Under the pieces are notes generated by a model. The model saw only the letters and a list, made by a program, of their open reading frames with translations, was not told the DNA's origin and did no database searches. Position numbers and translations under genes: made by a program. A stretch of DNA of 64,000 nucleotides from Chloroflexota bacterium (lineage in GTDB: Bacteria; Chloroflexota; Dehalococcoidia; Lucifugimonadales; GCA-2719675), in assembly GCA_002719675.1 (NCBI GenBank), contig PBID01000003.1, positions 36,226 through 100,225 on the forward strand. Reading direction: 5' to 3'. Positions 7,708 to 15,566 of this stretch are shown here, in pieces. Within the stretch, counting starts at the first letter, position 1; the number at the start of each line of letters is the position of its first letter.

Positions 7708-9030
7708 ATGAAAAATATATTAATTACTGAAGGCAGAGTGATCGATTGCACTCAAAATTTAGATTCTACTATGGATATTTTTATTTCTAATGGCAAGATA
7801 ACAAAATTAGAACCAAAAATCACTGATTTTCCATCAGACACAATTATTGTTTCAGCAAAAAAAATGATAGTTTCTCCCGGGTTCATAGACATGCACTGCC
7901 ACCTTCGAGAACCAGGATATACAAAAAAAGAAACCATTTATACTGCCACAAAATCGGCTGCCAAAGGAGGATTTACAACAGTATGTGCAATGCCAAATAC
8001 TGAACCCGCAATGGATAATCCAGAAACAATAGAGTTAGTCTTAGAAAAAGCGAAAACAAATGGTTTAATCAGAGTATTGCCTATTGCAGCAGCTACTAAA
8101 AAACGTGAAGGTAATGAATTAACCAATATGCATGAACTATCAAGTTTAGGAGTCGTAGGATTTAGTGATGATGGTGATCCTATTTCAAACCCAAATATGA
8201 TGAGGCAAGCTTTGTCATACTCTTTATCTACAAAACTTCCAATAATTAATCACTGCGAAGTAAAAGAACTCTCAAAAAACGGAATGATTAATGAAGGTCG
8301 AATATCTATGCTATTAGGCCTTACAGGTATCCCAAACTCCTCAGAAGATTCGATGGTAGCTCGAGATATTTCTTTAGCAGAAACTACAGGAGGGAAATTA
8401 CACATAGCACATGCTAGCACATCAGGCACTATGGAATTGATAGCTCTAGCGAAAGACAAAGGATTAAATGTTACATGTGAAGCTACTCCTCATCATTTAA
8501 CATTAACAGATGAATTTATATTTAATAAATCAAAAAAAACAGATCCCAAAAATATTGTTTCTAATAACCCATATGACACTAATATTAAAGTCGCACCTCC
8601 TCTAAGATCACAAAAAGATGTAGACTCTCTAGTTAAAGGTTTATTGAATGATACTATTGATGTCATTGCAACTGACCATGCCCCTCACACAAATACCGAT
8701 AAAAATTGTACATTTGAAGACGCTGCAAATGGAATCAGCAATTTAGAAACAGCCTTAGCATCCGTATTAAGTTTATATCACTTTAAAAATGTACCTCTTA
8801 AAAAAATAGTAGAAAAACTCACATCTAGTCCTGCAAAATTAATTAACCGACCTGACCTAGGTTCTTTGAAGTTAAACACAAATGCTGATATTACAATCTT
8901 TGACCCAGACTTTGAGTGGGTAATAAATTCAAATACATTCTCCTCTAAAGGTAAAAATACACCCCTGGAAGGAGAAAAAGTTCGAGGAAAAGTTTTTAAA
9001 ACAATTTTTAAAGGTGAAATAATTGAATAA
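7708..9030 (+). CDS. pyrC: dihydroorotase (type I)
   Basis: Zinc amidohydrolase that closes carbamoyl-aspartate to dihydroorotate. 440 residues. Metal ligands are visible: His63 and His65 in DMHCHLREPG, His182 in NHCE, His235 in HIAHAS and Asp323 in ATDHAPH. The segment GFSDDGDP near residue 154 fits type I enzymes that use a bridging Asp instead of a carboxylated Lys. The ATG start has AGGA 7 or so bases upstream. It follows pyrB by 43 bases and overlaps carA by 8. Type I enzymes often form a complex with PyrB, in keeping with the adjacent genes. Confidence 0.96.
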   Translation: MKNILITEGRVIDCTQNLDSTMDIFISNGKITKLEPKITDFPSDTIIVSAKKMIVSPGFIDMHCHLREPGYTKKETIYTATKSAAKGGFTTVCAMPNTEPAMDNPETIELVLEKAKTNGLIRVLPIAAATKKREGNELTNMHELSSLGVVGFSDDGDPISNPNMMRQALSYSLSTKLPIINHCEVKELSKNGMINEGRISMLLGLTGIPNSSEDSMVARDISLAETTGGKLHIAHASTSGTMELIALAKDKGLNVTCEATPHHLTLTDEFIFNKSKKTDPKNIVSNNPYDTNIKVAPPLRSQKDVDSLVKGLLNDTIDVIATDHAPHTNTDKNCTFEDAANGISNLETALASVLSLYHFKNVPLKKIVEKLTSSPAKLINRPDLGSLKLNTNADITIFDPDFEWVINSNTFSSKGKNTPLEGEKVRGKVFKTIFKGEIIE

Positions 9031-10126
9031 CACAATTTCAAATAATATAAATTTAATTTTGGAAGATGGATCAATTTTTAAAGGCAAAGCATTTGGAAGT
9101 ACATTGGAATCAATTGGAGAAGTAGTTTTTAACACATCTATGACAGGTTATCAAGAAATGTTAACAGATCCATCCTATTCAGGGCAAATAGTAATATCAA
9201 CTTATCCCTTGATAGGAAACTATGGAATAAACAAAATAGACTTTGAATCTAAAAAAATTCAAGTTGCTGGATTTGTAATAAAAAATTTGTGTACTGAACC
9301 AAGTCATAATTCAAGTGAATTTACATTAAATGAGTTCCTCCAATCTCAATCAATTCCAGGTATATACGATGTAGACACAAGAGCGCTTGCAAAAAAAATC
9401 CGTCAAAAAGGAGTCATGTCAGGAAAAATTTCAAAAGACAGTTCAGCTGATAATTTTTTCTCTGAATTAAAAAGTTCAACTCCATATAACCAAACAAATT
9501 TTGTTTACTCAACAAGCACTAAAAAAAATTATAATTGGCCTAGCAAAACTAACAAAACTCAACAAAGCCCCAAAATAGTAGTAATGGATTTTGGCTTAAA
9601 ATATAACATTCTCAGAATTTTAGAATCTAAAGGATGCGAAGTAACTGTTGTGCCAGCAAATTCTACGATAAAAAAAATACTTGATTTAAATCCAGATGGA
9701 ATCGTGTTGTCCCCAGGCCCAGGGGACCCGTCTTTATTAGGTGATATTGTTGATGTTGTAAAACAACTTCCACCAAGATTACCTATTTTTGGAATTTGCC
9801 TAGGGAATCAAATATTAGCGCATGCTTTTGGTGCAAAAACATTTAAACTTAAGTTTGGACATAGAGGATCTAATCATCCTGTTAAAGACTTAAAATCTAA
9901 CACTGTTAGTATTACTTCTCAAAATCACGGATATTCTATCGATCCTGAGTCATTACCAACAGAATTAGAAATCACACATATTAATCTCAATGACGAGACA
10001 ATTGAAGGAATACGTCACAAAACTCTACCAATAATGAGTATTCAATTTCACTCTGAAGCTTCTCCGGGGCCAAAAGACAATGAATATATCTTTGATGATT
10101 TTTTAAATTTAATTGAAAAAAAATAA
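9023..10126 (+). CDS. carA: carbamoyl-phosphate synthase small (glutaminase) subunit
   Basis: Releases ammonia from glutamine for CarB. 367 residues: an N-terminal CarA domain (LEDGSIFKGKAFG, STMTGYQE-like TSMTGYQEML) to about residue 150, then a class I glutamine amidotransferase domain. The catalytic triad is Cys259 (GICLGNQ), His343 and Glu345 (QFHSEASPGP). The TTG start at 9023 lies 8 bases inside pyrC and has AAGGTG 6 bases upstream. It is separated from carB by an inserted HAD phosphatase gene, an unusual arrangement. Confidence 0.95.
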   Translation: MNNTISNNINLILEDGSIFKGKAFGSTLESIGEVVFNTSMTGYQEMLTDPSYSGQIVISTYPLIGNYGINKIDFESKKIQVAGFVIKNLCTEPSHNSSEFTLNEFLQSQSIPGIYDVDTRALAKKIRQKGVMSGKISKDSSADNFFSELKSSTPYNQTNFVYSTSTKKNYNWPSKTNKTQQSPKIVVMDFGLKYNILRILESKGCEVTVVPANSTIKKILDLNPDGIVLSPGPGDPSLLGDIVDVVKQLPPRLPIFGICLGNQILAHAFGAKTFKLKFGHRGSNHPVKDLKSNTVSITSQNHGYSIDPESLPTELEITHINLNDETIEGIRHKTLPIMSIQFHSEASPGPKDNEYIFDDFLNLIEKK

Positions 10127-10127
10127 A

Positions 10128-10847
10128 ATGCAAACTGCAAACAAAATATCAGCTATTTCTTTTGATGTTGATGACACATTATGGAATTTTTCAGATTCAT
10201 CAGATTCAGCTCTTTTAGAAACAATAGATGTCCTTAACAAAAATCATAGAGGAACATCTATAAAATTAAATGTAAAAGAGTTACAGGACTTAAGAGATGA
10301 AACAGAAAGCCGTCTTGAAGGAATAATAGATGATTTAGACGAAATCCGTAAAGAATCTTTCAGAATGATTTTAACTAAAAATGAAATTTCTAACGAATCA
10401 CTTCTTTCGAAATTATATGGAGCATACACCTCGACCAAAAAAACCCTCACCAAACCTTACAAAGATGTAATTCCATCTATCAAATTTTTAAAACCTTATT
10501 TTAAAATTGGGATTATTTCAAATGGTAATTGCTATCCCAAAGATCTTGGGATTGAAAATCTGATAGATTTTTCAATTTATAGCCAGCAGCTCTCTGGAAT
10601 CAAAAAACCTGATCCTAAAATTTTCCAAATAGCATCTGAAAAAATCAATTGTTCTCCAAAGCAAATTTTACATATCGGGGATTCATATGAGAATGACTAT
10701 GTTGGAGCTAAAAATTCAGGTTTCCAAAGCATCTTAATTGATCGAAAAAATTCCTTTCCAAAATCAAAATTTTCAAACATAAATTTAATCAATTCATTAT
10801 TCGAAATCACTAAAACTCAATATTTCATAGAAAGAAAATTACAATAA
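10128..10847 (+). CDS. HAD-family hydrolase, possible nucleotidase (YjjG-like)
   Basis: 239 residues from the ATG at 10128 (an in-frame TTG at 10113 would add 5 residues). All four HAD motifs are present: nucleophile Asp13 with Asp15 in FDVDDTLW, ISNGN, the Lys in KKPDP, and HIGDSYENDYVGAKNSGF. A helical cap domain occupies about residues 20-110. The C1-capped architecture resembles YjjG/YfnB-type phosphatases, some of which act on pyrimidine nucleotides. The gene lies between carA and carB with gaps of 1 and 2 bases, so it is co-transcribed with pyrimidine synthesis. A role in UMP/dUMP or another phosphate ester in this pathway is inference from position only. Confidence 0.85.
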   Translation: MQTANKISAISFDVDDTLWNFSDSSDSALLETIDVLNKNHRGTSIKLNVKELQDLRDETESRLEGIIDDLDEIRKESFRMILTKNEISNESLLSKLYGAYTSTKKTLTKPYKDVIPSIKFLKPYFKIGIISNGNCYPKDLGIENLIDFSIYSQQLSGIKKPDPKIFQIASEKINCSPKQILHIGDSYENDYVGAKNSGFQSILIDRKNSFPKSKFSNINLINSLFEITKTQYFIERKLQ

Positions 10848-10849
10848 AA

Positions 10850-13800
10850 ATGTCAAAGAAAATTTCAAAAATACTAGTAATTGGTTCTGGTCCAATCATT
10901 ATTGGTCAAGCTGCCGAATTTGACTATGCTGGAACCCAAGCCTGTGCTTCATTAAAAGAAGAAGGTATATATACGATTTTGGTAAATTCAAATCCAGCAA
11001 CAATTATGACAGATCAAAATATTGCTGATTCAGTATACATAGAGCCTTTAACAAAAAATGTTTTAAGCCGAATAATTGAAGCAGAAAAACCCGATGGATT
11101 ACTAGCCACTTTAGGAGGACAAACTGGGCTAAATTTAGCTGTAGAATTATCTCACTCAGGAATTCTTGAAAAATTCAACGTTGATTTATTAGGAACTCCT
11201 TTATCTTCTATAGAAACAGCTGAAGATAGAGAAAAATTTAACAATCTTTTATCAAGTATTGATGAACCTACAATACCAAGCCTTACAGCAAATTCATTTG
11301 ATGAAGCAATGTCCCATCTCAACAAAATGAAACTTCCCCTTGTTATAAGGCCAGCTTATACCTTAGGTGGTACTGGTGGTGGAATTGCAAATTCGCTAGA
11401 ACAATTCAAACAAATAGTATCTGGTGGTGTTGATTCTAGCCCAATAAACCAAGTCTTAATTGAACAATCTCTAGAAGGCTGGAAAGAAATTGAATATGAA
11501 GTCATGCGAGATTCAAAAGATAATTGTATAACCATTTGTAATATGGAAAATATTGATGCCATGGGGGTTCATACAGGAGATAGTATTGTTGTTGCTCCAA
11601 GTCAAACATTAACAGACAAAGAATATCAAATGCTTCGGACAGCAAGTCTAAAAATCATTAGATCTTTAGGAATAGAAGGCGGATGTAATATTCAATTTGC
11701 AATTCCTCCAAGCAATATTTCATATTCAAAAGAAAATACATCTCAAAGTCCTTACTATGTCATTGAAGTTAACCCCAGAGTTAGTAGAAGCTCAGCTTTA
11801 GCAAGTAAAGCTACTGGATATCCCATAGCTAGAGTTGCGTCAAAAATCGCTATTGGTAAAACATTACCTGAAATTTACAACGCAATAACAAAAAAAACTG
11901 TAGCCTCTTTTGAGCCTGCACTAGATTACTGTGTTGTGAAAATTCCTCGATGGCCTTTCGATAAATTTCCTTCAGGAGATAAAACTCTTGGTACACAAAT
12001 GAAAGCTACCGGCGAAGTCATGGCTATTGGGCGATCTTTTGAATCAGCTTTTCAAAAAGCAATTCGTTCCTTGGAAATCACCGGAAGATCTTATCTATGG
12101 GAAAAAGATACTTGGAATTCTGAAAATTTAAACAAGGATCTCACTCCAAATGACGATAGACTCTGGGCCATTTTTTCAGCATTAAGAAAAGGCATTAGCC
12201 CAGATGATTTGTCAAAAAAGACAATGGTAGATCCTTGGTTTACCCGTTCATTTTCAAAAATGGTTGAAATGGAAAAAATGATATCAAATTTCAAAGGATG
12301 GAAAATTACAAATTTATCTAAAGAAATATTACTGGAAGCAAAAAAACTTGGATTTTCAGATAATGTTATAGCCTCATTAACTAACTTTTCAAGTAAAGAA
12401 ATTAGAAATAAAAGAAAAGAGCTTGAAATAATACCTGTGTATAAAATGGTAGACACTTGCGCTGCTGAATTTGAAGCACAAACTCCTTATTTCTACAGTA
12501 CTTTCGAAGATGAGAATGAAGCATATCCTATAAAAGGTGATAAATCTATTGTGATTGGGAGCGGGCCAATTAGAATAGGACAAGGAATTGAATTCGACTA
12601 TTGTTCAGTCCATGCTGCATGGGCGCTTCAAAAATCAAATTACAAAAGCGTAATTGTGAATTCCAATCCTGAAACTGTTTCCACAGATTTTGACACTAGT
12701 GACAGATTATATTTCGAACCATTAGATGAAGAAAGTATTCTAGATATAATTGAAAACGAAACCATCAATAATGATCCTCCTCATTCCGTTTGTCAATTTG
12801 GCGGACAAACAGCTATAAATATTTCGCAAAAATTAGACCAACATAAGCTTCCGATTCTAGGAACTTCTGCAGAAGTAATAAATATTTGCTCAGACCGTGA
12901 TTTGTTTGAAAAATTTCTCAAAACAATCAACGTGCCAAATCCACCAGGTGCAGCCGTAACAACTACAAAAAAAGCAATTGAAATTGCAAACCAAATTGGA
13001 TACCCAGTCCTTGTTAGGCCAAGCTATGTTTTAGGAGGCAGGGCTATGGAAATTGTTGAAAATGAAAGTGAATTAAAAAAATTTGCAGATATAGCCATAG
13101 AAGCAGGTGAAGGTCATACAGTCTTAATAGATAAGTATTTCGAAGGAACTGAAATTGAAGTGGATGCCGTATGTGATGGAGATACTGTCATGATTCCCGG
13201 AATAATGGAACATATAGAAAGAGCTGGAGTTCATAGTGGAGACTCAATTGCAGTTTACCCTGAAATATCTCTATCAGAAAACGAAGTATCAAAAGTTGTT
13301 GAATACACTAAAAAAATTGGCAAATCTTTACAGTTAAAAGGATTGATAAACATTCAATATGTTTTGATCAGAGATGATGATAAAAGTTCAACTAAATCCA
13401 AAAGAACCGGTAAAATTTATGTCTTAGAAGTTAATCCAAGATCAAGTCGAACTATTCCATTTATTTCAAAAGTTACCGGAATTCCAATGGTCCAACTTGC
13501 TATAGATTCCATGGTTGGTATTACTTTAAAAAGCCAAGGATATTCTGATGGACTAGCAAAAAATCGAAAAAAACATTTAACCGGAATAAAAGCACCTGTA
13601 TTTTCTATGTCTAAACTCATAGGGGTTGAGACTCACCTTGGACCAGAAATGAAATCAACCGGAGAAGTGATGGGGATTGATTATAAATTTGAAGGTGCTT
13701 TGAATAAGGCGCTTATATCATCAGGAATGACTATACCTGCAAAAGGGAAAATATTAATTAGTGTAGCTGACCACCACAAGCCTGAGATAATAGATATGAT

Positions 13801-14149
13801 TAAAGAATTAAATTCACATCAATATTCATTTTATGCTACTAAAGGGACCGCAAAGTTAATAAGAGATATAGGTTTAGACGTAGAAACTGTCAATAGAATT
13901 GGAACAGGTTATCCTGATATGTTAGATTTAATTTTGAACGATACAATTACCGCTGTAATCAATACTGTAACAGGTGAAAAGAAAATACTTGAAGACAGTT
14001 TTAAAATCCGAAGAGCAGCTTCAGAAAAAAGAATACCTTGCTTTACTTCAATTGACACAGCAATAATTGCTACAAAAAACATTACTTTCCAAACAATGCC
14101 TTATAAAATATTACCTCAACACAAGTATTATGAGCAGAAACATTTATAG
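10850..14149 (+). CDS. carB: carbamoyl-phosphate synthase large subunit
   Basis: Makes carbamoyl phosphate from bicarbonate, ammonia and two ATP for pyrimidine and arginine synthesis. 1,099 residues, slightly over the usual 1,070. It has two homologous ATP-grasp halves, each opening with a GSGPI(I/R)IGQ segment (residues about 12 and 567) and each with a PSYVLGG or PAYTLGG loop and ..EVNPR.SR segments. The last 140 residues form an MGS-like regulatory domain (SVADHHKPEIIDMI, FYATKGTAKLI), the usual site for UMP/ornithine effects. It is the last gene of the pyr operon in this window; pyrD, pyrE and pyrF are absent. Confidence 0.97.
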   Translation: MSKKISKILVIGSGPIIIGQAAEFDYAGTQACASLKEEGIYTILVNSNPATIMTDQNIADSVYIEPLTKNVLSRIIEAEKPDGLLATLGGQTGLNLAVELSHSGILEKFNVDLLGTPLSSIETAEDREKFNNLLSSIDEPTIPSLTANSFDEAMSHLNKMKLPLVIRPAYTLGGTGGGIANSLEQFKQIVSGGVDSSPINQVLIEQSLEGWKEIEYEVMRDSKDNCITICNMENIDAMGVHTGDSIVVAPSQTLTDKEYQMLRTASLKIIRSLGIEGGCNIQFAIPPSNISYSKENTSQSPYYVIEVNPRVSRSSALASKATGYPIARVASKIAIGKTLPEIYNAITKKTVASFEPALDYCVVKIPRWPFDKFPSGDKTLGTQMKATGEVMAIGRSFESAFQKAIRSLEITGRSYLWEKDTWNSENLNKDLTPNDDRLWAIFSALRKGISPDDLSKKTMVDPWFTRSFSKMVEMEKMISNFKGWKITNLSKEILLEAKKLGFSDNVIASLTNFSSKEIRNKRKELEIIPVYKMVDTCAAEFEAQTPYFYSTFEDENEAYPIKGDKSIVIGSGPIRIGQGIEFDYCSVHAAWALQKSNYKSVIVNSNPETVSTDFDTSDRLYFEPLDEESILDIIENETINNDPPHSVCQFGGQTAINISQKLDQHKLPILGTSAEVINICSDRDLFEKFLKTINVPNPPGAAVTTTKKAIEIANQIGYPVLVRPSYVLGGRAMEIVENESELKKFADIAIEAGEGHTVLIDKYFEGTEIEVDAVCDGDTVMIPGIMEHIERAGVHSGDSIAVYPEISLSENEVSKVVEYTKKIGKSLQLKGLINIQYVLIRDDDKSSTKSKRTGKIYVLEVNPRSSRTIPFISKVTGIPMVQLAIDSMVGITLKSQGYSDGLAKNRKKHLTGIKAPVFSMSKLIGVETHLGPEMKSTGEVMGIDYKFEGALNKALISSGMTIPAKGKILISVADHHKPEIIDMIKELNSHQYSFYATKGTAKLIRDIGLDVETVNRIGTGYPDMLDLILNDTITAVINTVTGEKKILEDSFKIRRAASEKRIPCFTSIDTAIIATKNITFQTMPYKILPQHKYYEQKHL

Positions 14150-14199
14150 AAGAATCAATATTAAGCAAAATGCATTTTTTGTTTAAAAATAAAGTATCA

Positions 14200-14228
14200 T
14201 TGTAGATGTATTAGTCACATGTTATAAT
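14200..14228 (+). promoter_or_regulatory. strong sigma-70-type promoter of rpsF-ssb-rpsR
   Basis: TTGTAG (14200-14205), 17-base spacer, TATAAT (14223-14228), with TGT directly before the -10 giving an extended -10. The rpsF start is 36 bases further on. This is among the best promoter matches in the window. Confidence 0.7.
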
Positions 14229-14264
14229 TATTCTCTCGTATCGTATGTTAAATTGAGGTAAAGC

Positions 14265-14570
14265 GTGGTCTCTACAAATACACAAATTCGAAAATATGAA
14301 ATTGTTTTTATTTCAAATCCAGAAATAACTGATCAAGAAATTGAAGAACTTGTTAAAATTGTTTCTAAAGAAATCAATGACTTAAGTGGAACAATTATTA
14401 AAACCGACATTTGGGGATTAAAAAAACTTAGTTATCCTATTAAAAAATTTAGAGAAGGAAATTATGTTTTAATTGAATTTGATATTTTACCTTCATCTAT
14501 TTCTCAACTAAATAAAACTGTTGAATCGAACGAAACAATTATCCGATCCTTAATCACTAAAATAAGCTAA
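14265..14570 (+). CDS. rpsF: 30S ribosomal protein S6
   Basis: 101 residues; binds the central domain of 16S rRNA with S18. Family features are IRKYEIVFISNPEIT at the start, the GLKKLSYPIKKFREGNYVLIEFD core and ESNETIIRSLI near the end. The GTG start at 14265 has GAGGT 5 bases upstream. It heads the classic rpsF-ssb-rpsR set; rplI, often the fourth member, is not present. Confidence 0.96.
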   Translation: MVSTNTQIRKYEIVFISNPEITDQEIEELVKIVSKEINDLSGTIIKTDIWGLKKLSYPIKKFREGNYVLIEFDILPSSISQLNKTVESNETIIRSLITKIS

Positions 14571-14601
14571 GCTTATACTGGTATCAAAAGGGGTAATAAC
14601 A

Positions 14602-15003
14602 ATGAATAAGATAATGATTATTGGAAATGTAGGCAGCGATCCTGAAATGAGATACACTCCAAATGGAGCTGCTGTAACATCTTTTAGCGTAGCAACAAAT
14701 TATCGTTATACAACTGCTGATGGACAGCAAAATGATGAAACACAATGGTTCAGAGTATCTGCCTGGAATAAACAAGCAGAAACACTCAACCAATATGTCG
14801 TTAAGGGTATGAAAATATTCATTGAAGGTAGAGTAAGCAGCAATGCATGGACAGACAAAGAAGGACAGGCCAGAGCTACAATAGAAGTCAACTGTACTAG
14901 TTTTGAATTTTTAAGTAGAGAAAATCAAAGTTCTGGTGAAAATTTTCAGGCTCCAAATCCTGGTTCCCAAGATATTGACAATCCAGAAGACCTCCCTTGG
15001 TAA
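14602..15003 (+). CDS. ssb: single-stranded DNA-binding protein
   Basis: 133 residues. The OB-fold occupies about residues 1-105 (MIIGNVGSDPEMRYTPNGAAVTSF-type N-terminus, WFRVSAWNKQAE, VEGRVSS-like IEGRVSSNAW). A short linker leads to the C-terminal tip DNPEDLPW, an acidic-aromatic ending equivalent to the DDDIPF tip through which SSB recruits repair and replication proteins. A GGGG-containing ribosome-binding site precedes the ATG. It lies between the genes for S6 and S18, as in many bacteria. Confidence 0.95.
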   Translation: MNKIMIIGNVGSDPEMRYTPNGAAVTSFSVATNYRYTTADGQQNDETQWFRVSAWNKQAETLNQYVVKGMKIFIEGRVSSNAWTDKEGQARATIEVNCTSFEFLSRENQSSGENFQAPNPGSQDIDNPEDLPW

Positions 15004-15046
15004 AAAATAGAATTATAGAATTAATCATTTAAAAGGATAATCAAGT

Positions 15047-15532
15047 TTGACTACATACGAACAAACAACTCAGAAACCATTTAGAGGTAAATCTAGATTT
15101 TTTCAAAAAAGAAAAGTCTGCCATTTCTGTATGAATAAAATATCTTATATAGATTACAAGGATACAAATACGCTTCGAAGATATATTTCAGATCAAAATA
15201 GAATAGAATCTTCTAGGAAAACTGGTGTTTGCCCAAAGCATCAAAGAGCCCTATCTTCAGCAATAAAACGTGCTAGAATACTAGCTCTAGTACCATCTGA
15301 TGGTAGTCACGGATCTGGTAGACTTTCTTCTAGAAATCACCAATCTCAAGACAGAACTTCCGAAAATTCTTACTCGGACAAAAAGTCATATTCAAAAAAC
15401 AAAACAGAAAATACTACCGAAGAATCTACTGCCAAGACTGATTCAGATACCAAAGCAGAAAATACCGCCGAAGAATCTACTGCCAAGACTGATTCAGATA
15501 CCAAAGCAGAAAATACCGCCGAAGAAAATTAG
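15047..15532 (+). CDS. rpsR: 30S ribosomal protein S18 with acidic repeat tail
   Basis: The S18 core is residues about 20-85: CHFCMNKISYIDYKD, LRRYISDQNRI, TGVCPKHQRALSSAIKRARILALVP. The four Cys/His positions (CxxC and CPKH) suggest a zinc-binding (C+) S18. Typical S18 is 70-90 residues; this one is 161 because of a Ser/Lys-rich linker and a tail rich in Glu, Thr, Asp and Ala made of two perfect 17-residue repeats (EESTAKTDSDTKAENTA) and a partial third. The TTG start at 15047 has AAGGA upstream. The tail is likely disordered and solvent-exposed; its role is unknown. Confidence 0.93.
   Translation: MTTYEQTTQKPFRGKSRFFQKRKVCHFCMNKISYIDYKDTNTLRRYISDQNRIESSRKTGVCPKHQRALSSAIKRARILALVPSDGSHGSGRLSSRNHQSQDRTSENSYSDKKSYSKNKTENTTEESTAKTDSDTKAENTAEESTAKTDSDTKAENTAEEN
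15419..15520 (+). repeat. two tandem 51-bp repeats in the rpsR tail
   Basis: Units 15419-15469 and 15470-15520 are essentially identical and in frame, each encoding the same 17 residues. A diverged copy of the unit's last residues precedes them and a truncated one (EEN) follows. Near-identity at the DNA level points to recent duplication by slippage or recombination. Confidence 0.9.
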
Positions 15533-15566
15533 TAATAAATTTTTATTAATCGAAAAATTATAAAAA

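Noticed and set aside
14163..14184. AT-rich hairpin after carB as a terminator
   Set aside because: The stem is almost all A-T and is followed by A-rich, not T-rich, sequence on the plus strand.
15419..15520. Tandem repeats as a CRISPR or mobile element
   Set aside because: They have no spacers, are in frame within rpsR and encode an ordinary acidic tail.
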